Below are positions 23,763 through 35,351 of a stretch of 64,000 nt of DNA, piece by piece. Under the pieces are notes generated by a model. That model had not been told where the DNA came from. It was given only the letters and a program-made list of their open reading frames with translations, and did no database searches. This DNA comes from Straminergon stramineum (lineage: Eukaryota > Streptophyta > Bryopsida > Hypnales > Calliergonaceae). How positions within the stretch are numbered: position 1 is the first letter of the stretch; the number at the start of each line of letters is the position of its first letter. The stretch spans positions 10,542,501 through 10,606,500 of the forward strand of contig OY987268.1 in assembly GCA_963920665.1 (NCBI GenBank). Reading direction: 5' to 3'. A program made the position numbers and the translations under genes.

Positions 23763-24474
23763 TTAGGAGACTTGTCAAGCATCACGGGATATTGTTTGAT
23801 CGCAATCGAAAAGCTTTGAATAATCTTCAGTGTCCTGGATGCTTCTAACGGTGTTGGCACAGGTAGAAACTTACATTTGGCCCTCTTGACTATATCATTA
23901 ATTGTATGCAAGTAATGCAATTGTGCATGAAACTTTGAAGAAATTTATAAAACTTTGTAAAAAATGAATGATTATCACTTCCTATGTGACTTTTACACTT
24001 TCTTTTCATCATTTTCAATAGCAAGTAAATCGACTAGATTCTTATTTGAAATAAAGATGATAAACATGAGCTTACCAAGGGTTGATTTTTTGATTTTGGA
24101 TGCACCCATTTTTTTTTCTTATTGCCTCTACCAAAAGGATTCCCTAAGGATCTTTCTAGAGCCCCCATTACATCATCATTCTGATCCTCTACATGCAATG
24201 AAATAGACTTTATTTGAATTAATGGAATTCTATTTGCAAATAGGAGGAGGAAATTGAATGTTATTCCTTGTATTCACTACAAATATCATAGCATCATAAT
24301 AGAGGCCACTAATATAAGTACATTGATTACCTCAATTATTGATTAGTCTTTGCTAAGTACCTTAATATGAGTGCTAATTTTTTTCTTATAAACAATGATA
24401 TGATGATGCAGGAAATACATCTCTTGTCTTCCACAACAAGAAGCTTCTTGTGCTTTATGAGCAAGATAGACCAT

Positions 24475-25833
24475 GTATGTTTGCTACCCTCTAGGCCACC
24501 ATACCTTAGATTATAAGCTAATTGTCCACTTCATAGTGTCTAGTGTAGACATTTCAATTTTTAGCTTCTTGATTAATCATCAATACAATCAAATTTTGTT
24601 GGAAAATTATTGTGACTATATTGACCTAAAAATGTCTTAATTTTTGAAAATACACAAAAAAGAATCAACTCAAAGGGTGGAACTTGTGATGTTTAAAAGT
24701 TAAGACAAATAAGCTTCATATGGCACTAGTTTGTATGAGTCATCAACATCAGAATATATTTCACTATGAAAGCTCTCTTATTGCTTTCATTACCACATGA
24801 CAAGTTGAACAGATTGAAGAGGATGATTTAAAATCATAACCCTTTTGTCCTATATTTACTCTCACAGAATTATAGAACTTGAAGATTTGACAATATTAAT
24901 TTTGTCTTGAGGAGATGGTTATAAGATATCCTCACCCTTTTGCAACACCAATGTTTGCCACTAGCTTGAATAGAATTCTTCACAATATCTCATTGAATTA
25001 TATATGACAAAGTGTTTATTTGAATTCAACACTAGCTTTCAAAAGGAACTAATGAAATTTGAAGTGCTATTTGAGGCAAACAATGAGAGTTGAAGCCATT
25101 AGAAAAAAATTTGGACTCTCTAGAGGGCTGCCAATGTTTGACAAGCCAATCTATTTTTGGAGCCTACTGAGCTACTTAGAAGAGGGAATGTTTGACAAAT
25201 CAAACATTCACCTTGTTAGAATATCATGAGTTCTAAGAAGTATATTTCAGTTTTCTATTCCACATTCGTTAGAGGAAGGTGCTTTAGAGGCGCTTTCAAG
25301 TATCAAAGCAACACTTGTCACAACCTTAACTAATAATACTTGAGAATGAATGCTCTAGCATTTGGGAGTGACAAAGTGCAAAAATAGGGAAAAAGTTCTT
25401 CAAGCAAAATAAATGTAATGCATTGAGGGTCCCTCTTGGCACTCCCTAGCAACCTTGTGGAGAGTCCACAATTTCTCTAATGCATTTTGTACTTGAAGGA
25501 TGTGTAATTAAGGGTAGTCTAGTGTCAATGGTGGATATTCCTATAACCTCAACTTTGAAAATTTGTAGAATATTCACACAAATTCTAAAAATTACCAAAC
25601 CAATTGTATTGAAATTTACATTCACAATTTGCTAACATCGCAATATGTTATATTTTCCAAATTGTATTCAGAATTATTGGTTTGCAAAAAAGTGTTTATT
25701 TAAGGTGCAAATATCTTATGTACTAATTCTAGTTTAAATATGTCTACTAGTCCTAAGACTATATATCCATTGCACTATTTTATTTTTCAATCTCCAGCCT
25801 AATTTGTATAAACTTGAGAATGCCAATTTGCAA
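24475..25833 (+). other. CCD1-type gene, intron 4
   Basis: 1.36 kb, starting gtatgt and ending tttgcaa with no AG at the position needed to keep frame. The next AG (25836-25837) would put TAA in frame right after the join. Nothing else was recognised. Confidence 0.5.
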
Positions 25834-26293
25834 ATAGCATAAAGGTGATGGAAGATGGAGATCTACAAACAATTAGTATTGAAGATTATGGGCAAAAATT
25901 GAACCACTCATTCACAGCACACCCAAAGATAGACCCCACAATAGGTATTCATTCATAACACTAAGAACTGGGGTCAATACTTTCAAATTTGCTTCATAAG
26001 CAAAAAAACATATTAAAGCAGAAGTATGCCAATTGGATTTTCATTTCAGAACTTTCATCTAATTTCAATTTTGAGTTAAAGAATTTGGTATTGAAAACCT
26101 CCATTTATCTAAGTATTAATATATTAATTGCACGATGTTACAAACCATTGCCACAATTCTATCCATTTGGGTGGTCATGTATACATTCTTACACATTTTT
26201 ATTCAAAATTCAAAATTTGAAAATATAAAGTATTTTTAGTTTTGAATAAATAAAGAAACATGGGTAGGGGTGTACTCTCCTTTTAGCAATGAG

Positions 26294-26841
26294 TAAGGTA
26301 AACCAACCTAAGAGAGGCAAAATGACTGGTTTGCATTGTTCACATTTTTGAGAATTTTGAATTTTTTTACCATATAAAGACAAACATGAGACATTGAGAG
26401 AACAACTGAATGTTTTTTTTGGTTGACAAAGTATGAATTTTCTCTGAATTTTTGAAGTGTGCTTCCTAGGTAGCCCAAAACAATCTGTAGACTACTCCAA
26501 AACCATCAAAAAGTTTACCCATCATGGTCATCAGACCACCTAAAGGAGTAAGAATATTTCCTAACATGGCAACAATATTTTCTAACATGGGCATGACACA
26601 AAGGAATAAAAAATTTAGTCCTTGTAATGAGTATACACTAGAAAAGTAGAAGTTCCTAAAGCAGTCGCTACTAACCCCATCACCATCACTCTAAGCCCTG
26701 ATTTTGGCCATTAACCTATCAAATGAAGTCCTAATTTTATTTTCTTCATAAAGTCTACTATGAATAGATGGAAGAGTGTAATAGATGGTTTTGTAGGTGT
26801 CTACATTAGAGAATTGGCTTGTCATGGGTTGATTTTCCTTA
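26294..26841 (+). mobile_element. TAAGGTAAACC-end MITE, copy 1
   Basis: It lies in intron 5. The left end is TAAGGTAAACCAACC and the right end is GGGTTGATTTTCCTTA. It is collinear with copy 2 at 27167-27712 (shared TCACATTTTTGA, CTAACATGG and CTGTAGACTAC blocks). TA at both borders would fit a 2-bp TA target duplication (Tc1/mariner-like). It is non-coding. Confidence 0.6.
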
Positions 26842-27166
26842 TATCCTTTCATTTGTATCCAAAAAAAATGAAAAACAAACAAACAAACATACATACATAC
26901 AATATTACTCATGGTGGTATTACAAATGTAGCAATAGTTGTATAATTTGTATTCACCATTTGAAAATCTTGACAGGAGAGATGTTCATTTTTGCATATGA
27001 GCTGAGTATTCCACCCTACTTGATTTATCAAATAGTATCTAAGGATGGCATTGTGGGAGAGCCAGTACCAATCACAATTCCTAGCCCTATCATGATTCAT
27101 GACTTTGCCATCTTTCATAACTATGCCATTTTCATGGACACTTCTGTTTCTTGCAATCTCAAGGTA

Positions 27167-27712
27167 TAAGGTAAACCAGCCCACGATAGGCAGAATGGCT
27201 CGTTTGCTATGTTCACATTTTTGAAAAAAAATTTAAAAAATTCCATACAAAGATAAACATGAGAAATGCAGAGAGCAATTGAAATTATATTTTTTTGACA
27301 AATTATCAATTTGTTATGATTTTTTGAAGTGTACAGTCCAATTAGCCCAACAAAGTCTGTAGACTACCCCAAATCAGCAAAAAGGGTTTGCACAATGGTC
27401 ATCTTACCCCCTAAAGCAGTCATAACATTTTCTAACATGGCTACAACATTTCCTAACATGGCCATGACATAAAAGAATAAAAAAATAACTTTTTATGATC
27501 AATTTACACTAGAATGGTGTAAGAGCCCTATGACAATCACTAATAACTCCATGGCCATCTCCCAAGACAAGATTATGGACACAAATTAGTCTAATGTAGT
27601 CAAAATTTCATTTCTTAGAAAAAATCTGCCATGGATTGATGTAAGACTCTAATGGGTGGTTTTCTAGATGACTGCATTAGGCAGTTTGCCTGTCATGGGC
27701 TGGTTTACCTTA
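27167..27712 (+). mobile_element. TAAGGTAAACC-end MITE, copy 2
   Basis: It lies in intron 6 and starts three bases after the exon 6 donor GT begins. The left end TAAGGTAAACCAGCCCACGA and the right end (complement TAAGGTAAACCAGCCCATGA) form a strong inverted repeat. It has the same family and orientation as 26294-26841, so exon 6 is bracketed by two copies. Confidence 0.7.
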
Positions 27713-28153
27713 CATACAACATGTTTTTTTACAACAACAAACTCTATAATAGTCAAACATTGATTTTTGGAATTCTTGCATTCAAACTTTTTCTTTTTCT
27801 AAGAAAATATATTTCTAGAAATCTAGGAATTTTGAATAATTATTTCATGTTTTCAATAATTAATAAGGTACTATCATAATAAAAGTTTTGATGCTGAAAC
27901 AGAAAAAAAATCTTAAATCTAATTGATCCTGCCTTACGATCTACAATCATTGCTTCTAGGACATGGCAACAGGTGGCTTCATTTTGAAGTTTGATCCCAA
28001 CAAAGAATCTCGTTTGGGCATTTTGCCACGCTATGCAATCAATGACTCTCAGATCCAATGGTTCAAAATTCCTATGTGTTTCATCTCTCACACTGGCAAG
28101 ATATAGTAACCATCTTAATTATCAAAGAATAAATTAGACAAAATTGGTTATCA

Positions 28154-28313
28154 CACTAGAAGAAAATTGCGTTGTGGTGAACAAACACTAGCCCACAATT
28201 TTTGTAAACTGCGTTCACCGCAACACAGTTTTCTGAAATTTGCGTTGTAGTGAACGCAGTTTACAAAAATGTGGGCTAGTGTTTGTTCACCACAACACAA
28301 TTTTCTTCCAGTG
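28154..28313. mobile_element. 160-bp foldback CACTA MITE in CCD1 intron 7
   Basis: It starts CACTAGAAGAAAATTGCG and ends with the inverted form (complement CACTGGAAGAAAATTGTG). The two halves are nearly perfect inverted copies along their full length (GGTGAACAAACACTAGCCCA, TTTTTGTAAACTGCGTTCAC). TCA flanks both sides (28151-28153 and 28314-28316), the 3-bp duplication expected for CACTA. A transcript would fold into a long duplex. Confidence 0.85.
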
Positions 28314-29315
28314 TCACTACTTTAAAATAGATCCTATGCTCTTGTGTCACAACATCCAAATGTGTAATAGCAAGTTTAGACAACATTTGATGAACATTTC
28401 ATTAGAATTGCAAAAAAAGGTTCTACTATCAAAAGCAGAATTTTCAAAATTAGTTTATAGAAAATACCTTTAAAAATACATTATATATATAGTTTATATT
28501 ATTCATAATTTTGTTTGGGAAGCATCCTTATTTCTACTCTTTATTCATTTTTTACTTTGATAAAATTAAGTCCTTTTTCTACAAACTTGCTAGATGAATG
28601 GATATGATATATAACATAATTTGTTATGAGCATAACTATGAGGATTTGTAAATTGTGTCATGAAGTGAATGCTTGGGAAGAAAAAGATGAAGTAGTTTTC
28701 ATATGCTGCCTAAAAGAAGGCTTCAATTTCAATCTACCTATACAATTTGAGACAAAGACGGACTTCAACATTCTCTCCAAATTGTAAGCACCTCAAATCC
28801 TTCACTAACATGATTTTTTCTTTTCGATTGACAAATATATCATAAATTTTTTGAATCAATCAATTAGGAGTAATATGTTTTTCTAAGTAGAAATTAACTC
28901 TAGTAAGGTAGGAGGCTCAATCTCTACTCAAGCATTTAGAATCGCCCCTACTTTAGCTTTGAAATGGACATGAGATTGTCTTCAAATCAACCTCTATGGT
29001 CATTTCAATGGATCGAGAAAAAAAAGTATAATTTATTGCAAGAGCCAATCATTGACCTTGTTTTCCCCATTTCTCTTTATAACTTCCAGTGAACAATGTA
29101 TGGAAGACCTAGGATCATAAATAGGGACCTATGACATAACTTGTTTGATAATTCATAACTAATTCAATAATGCTTCAAAAAATATGAAACGACTTGTATT
29201 ACTTTCCACATCTCTTTATCTTTGTCTGAAAAATAAGCTAAAAACACTCCCATAAAAAAAAATACATGAAAATGGTGGATCAACCCTTAGATGAGTAGTT
29301 TATGAGCCTACTACC

Positions 29316-29716
29316 TTAACCCTTTAAGGATTGGTCAACCATATTGTGGTCAATCTAGACACTTTTTGCTTGGTGGGTAGAGTTTGGTGAAAAATTTGAG
29401 GAAGGACCAAAGCGAATGGATGTGGGGATTTGTGGACCACATCCATTGCGCCATGAATCACCCCAATCCATACGTGCATGTGGAAATGGGATCAAAATAC
29501 TAATGCAAAAATGGTTGTAAATATGACAATTACTGGTGAAAGATGGACATAAATGAGAAAGATACACATGTTCGTAAAATGCACTATGCACCCAATGCAT
29601 ATGTACAGTCAGATCTTTGTTTTAAACCACCAATATGTTGTAATTTTCATTTTTCAGTTCTGCAACAAAAGTGGGGTGCCCGCCCCCCAAATCGACCACG
29701 GCCCTTAAAGGGTTAA
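29316..29716. mobile_element. 401-bp TTAA-bounded MITE in CCD1 intron 8
   Basis: Both ends read TTAACCCTTTAAGG inward, a perfect 14-bp inverted repeat including the TTAA. There is no coding capacity. It is the cleanest copy of the TTAA-bounded family in the window. Confidence 0.65.
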
Positions 29717-32002
29717 TTGACATCTTGTGTTTTAATTTCAGACATGAATTTAGGATGAACTTGAAGTCTGGTGAAGTGAAGCACAAACAACTTTCAAACC
29801 TGTCCACTGATCTCCCTCAAATCAATCCCGAGTACACATGCAGGTGAGCAGAATTCACCAAAAAACCATTGCCATTCATATTAATTAGTTTGTAGTTGGT
29901 TATCAGAATTTGTTGGATAAGGTACATTCTACAATTAGAAGCTTTTAGAATTTATGAAACAAGATGCAGTCAAAAATCAAAAGCTTTATAAGGAGATGTG
30001 CATAAGACATTTTAGGTGATGGTTATTGAAGTGATTGATGTTAAACTCATTAATTTTTTTTATCTCTTCCACTGCAATAAGAGCATCATATTAGATTGGA
30101 TAACATGTGTTGACATGAGAAACTCTTAGAATGCAATTCAAATTAATTTATTTTGTAAAGTACCAGAAAACTCAAAAAATGAATCCATATTATGGTAGAA
30201 GTTTGGCTCTAGACACATGTACCTTGTACTCACAAGAATTCACTAAGTTTTGAATTTTTATCAAATTTGTAGAGTAGGTTAGGAAGTGGATACATATGGC
30301 AAGCTTCACATGTATTATCAATTAAATCTAAACATAATTTATATTTTGAAAGCTAAAATTTGAGTTTGAATAAGACATATCTTCTTTGGGGTTAATATCA
30401 AGGGAGTACTTCTACTAAGTTAGTTTTTATTGCAATAATATCAAATTGAAAGTATCATTTTTTAACTTACTTTGAATAAAAATGAGTAAGATTACAATGT
30501 TTGTGCTTGATCCATCTTAAGAAAAATAAATAAAAACTAAAAAATTACACCAAGACCTAAGCCCACAATGATTGCATGGAAACATGGAGTCCTCTTCTTC
30601 ACCCCAATTTTTTTAATAAGATAAGAGGAGAAATGGATAGTTGATGTCAATTCTGAGAAATATGCAAGTGTATGCATGGTCTAAGTATTTTCATTTTTGA
30701 GAGTCCAAAACATTCACCAATTCATCAATAAAAACATAGTCCATGTGAACTAGGGAAATGACTACGAGAAGACCCAATAGAAGTCAAATTTGACATGTGG
30801 GTCTTTTTGTGGGTCATTTCTTTAGTGTATACAATCCAAGTTTGTACTAATGTTTTTAATCATGAAACAATGGAATATGAAACCCATTATATGAATTATG
30901 AACATCAAGTTTGATGGAAGTTCTAGATTCAAATGCTCCTCATTGGGTGGGTGATGAATTGTAGGAAAGTGAAGTACATGTACTGCGCAGTATTTGATGA
31001 CTATGACAAAATTAAAGGGGTGGCAAAGTATGATCTCAATATGGAGCCATCACCAAATAATTCTACCAATAGAGAATTGAAAATAGGAGGCAATATTGTT
31101 GGATTGTTCCACTATGGACAAGGCCAAGTAGGAGAAGAGGCCATTTTTGTACCTCGCAAGGGGGGCATGGAATCTAGCCTAGAAGATGATGGACACCTGA
31201 TTTCCTTTGTCTATGATGCCAACACTGGGTAAGAGACACAAAACCTGTACAACACTTCCAAGTAGCACTATAGAAAATCATAGACTTTGCAAGTACAAAA
31301 AGTAAGGTAGACACACCAAAATTGTCATTTTATCATTGTGATCTAATTCTATTAGTAAATAGTGAAAACTTTTAAATATCCTTGGTTGGCAAGGGATAGG
31401 AGATTCTAATGCACCAACAAAATATATCATTTAGATTCTACATGCAAAGTATGCCTTGTTTTTTGGTAGATGTCCTAAACTAATTGTTTCTTTAAGAATA
31501 GGTACATATTGATTTAGAAGATGTATTTATTGTAAGCATCAATTCAAGTGATGCTTTTAGGCAACTAGTGCCTTAAGGTGTCCTTACCTTAATAATACCT
31601 CAAACTAATGAAATAAGTAATTAACTTCCTATTATTTATTCAATCAACAAGATTCAAATAGAAGTCAAAAGGAGACTTCGGACTCTTGTAATGCACTTTG
31701 GACACCATATGAATAAACCATGAAGTTTAAAAGGGTTGAAAATAAATATACCTAAAATTTACCCTATTTTCATAAATAGAGGTTGGTTGTATATTTTAGT
31801 CCATAAGATTTAGCGTTCGATTTCAAAGATGGACTACACATAGGTGCAACCTTCAAGGTCTGATGGATGAAATATAATGGATGGTTTTAGAATGTCAGAA
31901 GTAATTGTCATTGATGCAAAGACAATGCCACCAAATCCAGTGGCTATTGTGAGACTACCAAGACGTGTCCCTCATGGATTTCATGCGCTTTTTATCTCCT
32001 AG

Positions 32003-33037
32003 GTTTATAACATCTAACCATATTTCAATCTCACACTTGCCTCTCGATAGAAACCATGATTGTAATACTATTGTCTAGCTTGTTTTAATGCCTAAAAAAA
32101 GTCATTATATACTTATTTGTGTCAATAGGTATCCATAGTGTACAAAGAAAAAAAATTCCAAATGTGTATATTTAAAAATGTACATTATTGATACACATTG
32201 TGTAATGGCACAAATAATTCACAATTGAAATATAAGCTTGTAGCACAAATAGGAAATCAAGAACATGGTTATTAATAACATTATTACCTATTGATGAATC
32301 TATTGGGAATCTAGGTGAATACAACTTGCAAGTTTTTTTATGACTAGCCTTGAGTACCAAGCATGTTATTTTTAGCTCTTGTTTTAGCTTAAAGCCAAAA
32401 TTCAATCTTCTCAAAATATTCATTTTTTAGTGTACAATTAGAGGAGAACGGAGGGCTTCAAGAGCCCATTTCAGGGTTGTTCCCTACATTGTTCCCTGTG
32501 CTGCCAGAAATTGGGAACCAGTTTATAATGGGCTGAATTTCTGAATTTAAAAAAAAATTAAAAATTAGTTTCTCCCAAAATTTCTAAAAAGTATTGATAA
32601 ACCTAAAACTGAATTTAAAAAAGAACTTAAAAATACTTTAATTTTTTTTTTAAATATTATTTTTTGAAGTGGCAGTGTCTATGCCACATCATACTGCTCA
32701 TGTGGCGAGTTTGCGCATCTTGGGAACTCAAAATAACCCGTGGCCTCTTCCTCAAATTTCTTCTAATGATTATCTTATCATCAATCTTGAGGAATGAAGA
32801 GCATATTGCCTTTGTGTACTTTCAAAAAATTCAGTAATTGATTCTAAATATGTTAGAAATCACAAGAATAGAAGTATTTAAGACTTCCAAATTAGACAAA
32901 ACGCATTTTGACCATAACATATGTTATAAATCATATGAATAGAAGTTTTTTAAACTTAAAAGGTTTGTACAAAACTTTATCCTAAAAATAAGTTTTGTTC
33001 ATTTGAATTTTATTGGTCACATATCAACTACATCATA
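32003..33037. other. Downstream of the CCD1-type gene
   Basis: 3'UTR and intergenic sequence. Nothing beyond AT-rich DNA was recognised; 32440-32760 is less AT-rich but shows no coding motif. Confidence 0.4.
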
Positions 33038-33292
33038 CTCCCTCTGTCCATCAATGGCTTTAGATCTTTGACCTAGTCAACTTCAATTTGAAATAAAAAA
33101 AATTAATTTTCAAAAAATTCTTGATTCATAAAGTGGATAATAAATTGGACATCTTATGCTTCATTTCATTGGTGAATATCATAAACAAAACAAACCATTT
33201 TCAATCTTGAAATCATGTCTAGAGTAAAAGGTACAAGTAATTAGGGACAAATCAAAAACACAAAAGGAACTAATATTATGGGATAGAGGGAG
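33038..33292. mobile_element. Stowaway MITE, uninterrupted copy
   Basis: The left end TA-CTCCCTCTGTCCATCAATGG and the right end GGGATAGAGGGAG match the classic Stowaway (Tc1/mariner-derived) terminus CTCCCTC. It is 255 bp and non-coding. The right flank is TT rather than TA. It serves as the empty-site relative for the split copy near 38.8-40.0 kb. Confidence 0.75.
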
Positions 33293-34038
33293 TTCTTCTC
33301 AATGGGTTGTAAATAAAAACCAAAAGGCCCAGCGATATAAGTTCTAATCCTTTTTTTTCCAACAATTGAGACTGCTACAAAAGCTTCAACCAACTTTTGC
33401 ACTGGTCCTATGCAATAATAACTCATATTGTGATATTGTACACATCTCCAGGAGCAACTACAACAACAAGCATGATTGAAGTATTTCTCTTCCATTTGAG
33501 CAACAAGACACATATTCAAGACAAAGTCTAATTCAATTTCAAATAAGGCACAAGGGTGGTAAAATGGACATTGTAGTAGTTGTAGATACTTTAGCAAGTG
33601 GGGAAAATTATGGAATTATTTTTCTAGAGAAGACAAGTTTGACAAGTTTGAATGATGAGCATGGGGTATATTTGAATAATTTTTGTAATATTTGTGGATT
33701 AATTATGGATTTATTAACACGCAAGACAATAGCTACCTATTGTAGCACGTATAGGGATCCAAAATAAATCAAAATTATATACTACCAAAATAGGATTTGA
33801 TAGTGTTGCAACTTTAATTGTGAATACCCCCCTATGTGGTTTTAAAATAGTCAGTATCCATTCCTCCCATAGCCAATCTAATGGTTTCCACATTGGTCTG
33901 TAAACTAAATCCCTGTCTACATCTAACAATTCATGATATTTATTGTAACATGTTTGCAAAAGAGACCCTTCTCAATTAAATTTTGAAGCAATATTAATAA
34001 TTGAAAAATAGCCCCTCATTCTATCTCAATGAATCCCT

Positions 34039-35351
34039 TTAACCTCTAAAGTTCCATGACTATGTTTTCATTGAAAATGTTCCCAAACTGCCATTTTTAG
34101 TACGGGTACCAAATTTTTGAAAAAAACTTTTTTTGACACATGTAACCATAGGATCTTGTAGTATGATGACTTGAGAGAATGTGGTAAGAATTTCAGAAAT
34201 TTTCACCGCATGGATTGCAAGATATAAGCATTTAAATTCACTGAAATCATTTTTTTTGGCCCTGCAAAAAACAGGGCAGCTGCACTTCACAAGCTCACTT
34301 CTTTATGAAAAAATGTCCAAAACGGTGTGCTTCTTTGAATTCTTTTTCCTAGACAAGTTGGCCACATGCTTGAAAAATTTCAGATCATTTGGAATTCTAC
34401 ATCATATAGGAAAAAAATAGTAAGTAGATATTAAGGTAGGAGCACCTATAACCATGAGTGTACCCATAGTTCAGAGTAGAGTTCCCTCAAAGTGTTCCCT
34501 AATGTACCTTGAAGCCATCTTCAAAGTTCCTTGAAACCATCACCATACTTAATTGTGGTTGGTGGGCTCTGATTTTTTCAGATTTTGGTGCTAGAATCAA
34601 GGCAGATTTAGTAGAGTGTGGCTATGGGTGTCCTAGCAAGTTCTACTTTGAAAATTCATAGAAATTAGATGCATTATCCAAAAATTCTAATTTTTTTCTT
34701 GAAAATTCATGATTTTCAATTGCTAATACTGAAAAAATATTTTTTTAGAAAAAATTGACCCCAACTATGCTGAATTGCTTAAATCTACGGTTATGGATGT
34801 TCCTACCTTAGTAGAGAATGATTCAAAATACAAAATTGTTAAAAATTTAATTATGGAATTCAAAAAATGTCAATCCCAATGGTTTCAATGTTATAATAAA
34901 CAATCTACATCCCACGATTTTTTTTTTTTCAAAAATATTGAAAATTGAGTAAGATAAAGTTTTTTAAAGTTTATTTTAGAGTAGAAAATCTATAATTGCC
35001 CACAAACCAAAAATCCCCTTAACTTTTGACTCCTAGACCAAAATGGAATGATTCAAATCTTTCCACACATATATAACTCTAAGAAACCAATTTCAAATTT
35101 TAGTTTTTGAAAAAAGTAATTTTTTTTAATCTGCTCAGACTACCCATTTACGGAAAAAAAGAAGTAACATATTAGGCTATAACTTTTTACTCGTATTTCC
35201 AAATGTCATGAAATTTAGTGCATATGAAAGATAGTCCTCGTCCCCACCTTCTATCAAAATTTGGGCCAAAAATATTGAAATCTCTAGCCACATGTACCTG
35301 CCCAAAATTGCTATGTAGCCAAAAAATGCATGTTGGTCCTTTAGGGGTTAA
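34039..35351 (-). mobile_element. TTAA-bounded element, inverted copy
   Basis: The left end is TTAACCTCTAAAGTTCC and the right end is GGTCCTTTAGGGGTTAA. The body is the reverse complement of 58050-58959 (for example ACCATAGGATCTTGTAGTA, TGCAAGATATAAGCATTTAA and CCTCGTCCCCACCTT). No protein is encoded. Confidence 0.6.

Larger units (their letters stand above)
21608..32002 (+). pseudogene. CCD1: CCD1-type carotenoid cleavage dioxygenase, interrupted
   Basis: Family role: a non-heme Fe(II) enzyme that splits carotenoids and apocarotenoids at 9,10 double bonds. Exons: 21608-22011, 22356-22482, 23763-23862, 24412-24474, 25834-25944, 26976-27163, 27960-28095, 28666-28783, 29742-29843, 30965-31228 and 31891-32002. 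The total is 1,725 bp, or 574 residues if read through. The four iron-ligand histidines are present: TAHPKID (exon 5), MIHDFAIF (exon 6), FISHTVNAWEE (exons 7-8) and VPHGFHALF (exon 11). [10 protein letters not shown] and [15 protein letters not shown] are CCD1-like rather than CCD4/NCED-like. Lesions: TGA at 23817-23819, where the family has Arg (one step from CGA); exon 5 needs a junction at 25833/25834, where the intron ends in AA instead of AG; intron 7 has a GC donor (28096). The N-terminus adds about 75 residues to usual CCD1, the first part Ser/Thr/basic and resembling a plastid transit peptide; angiosperm CCD1 is cytosolic. I infer a recent pseudogene, unless the two lesions are errors. 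Confidence 0.75.
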
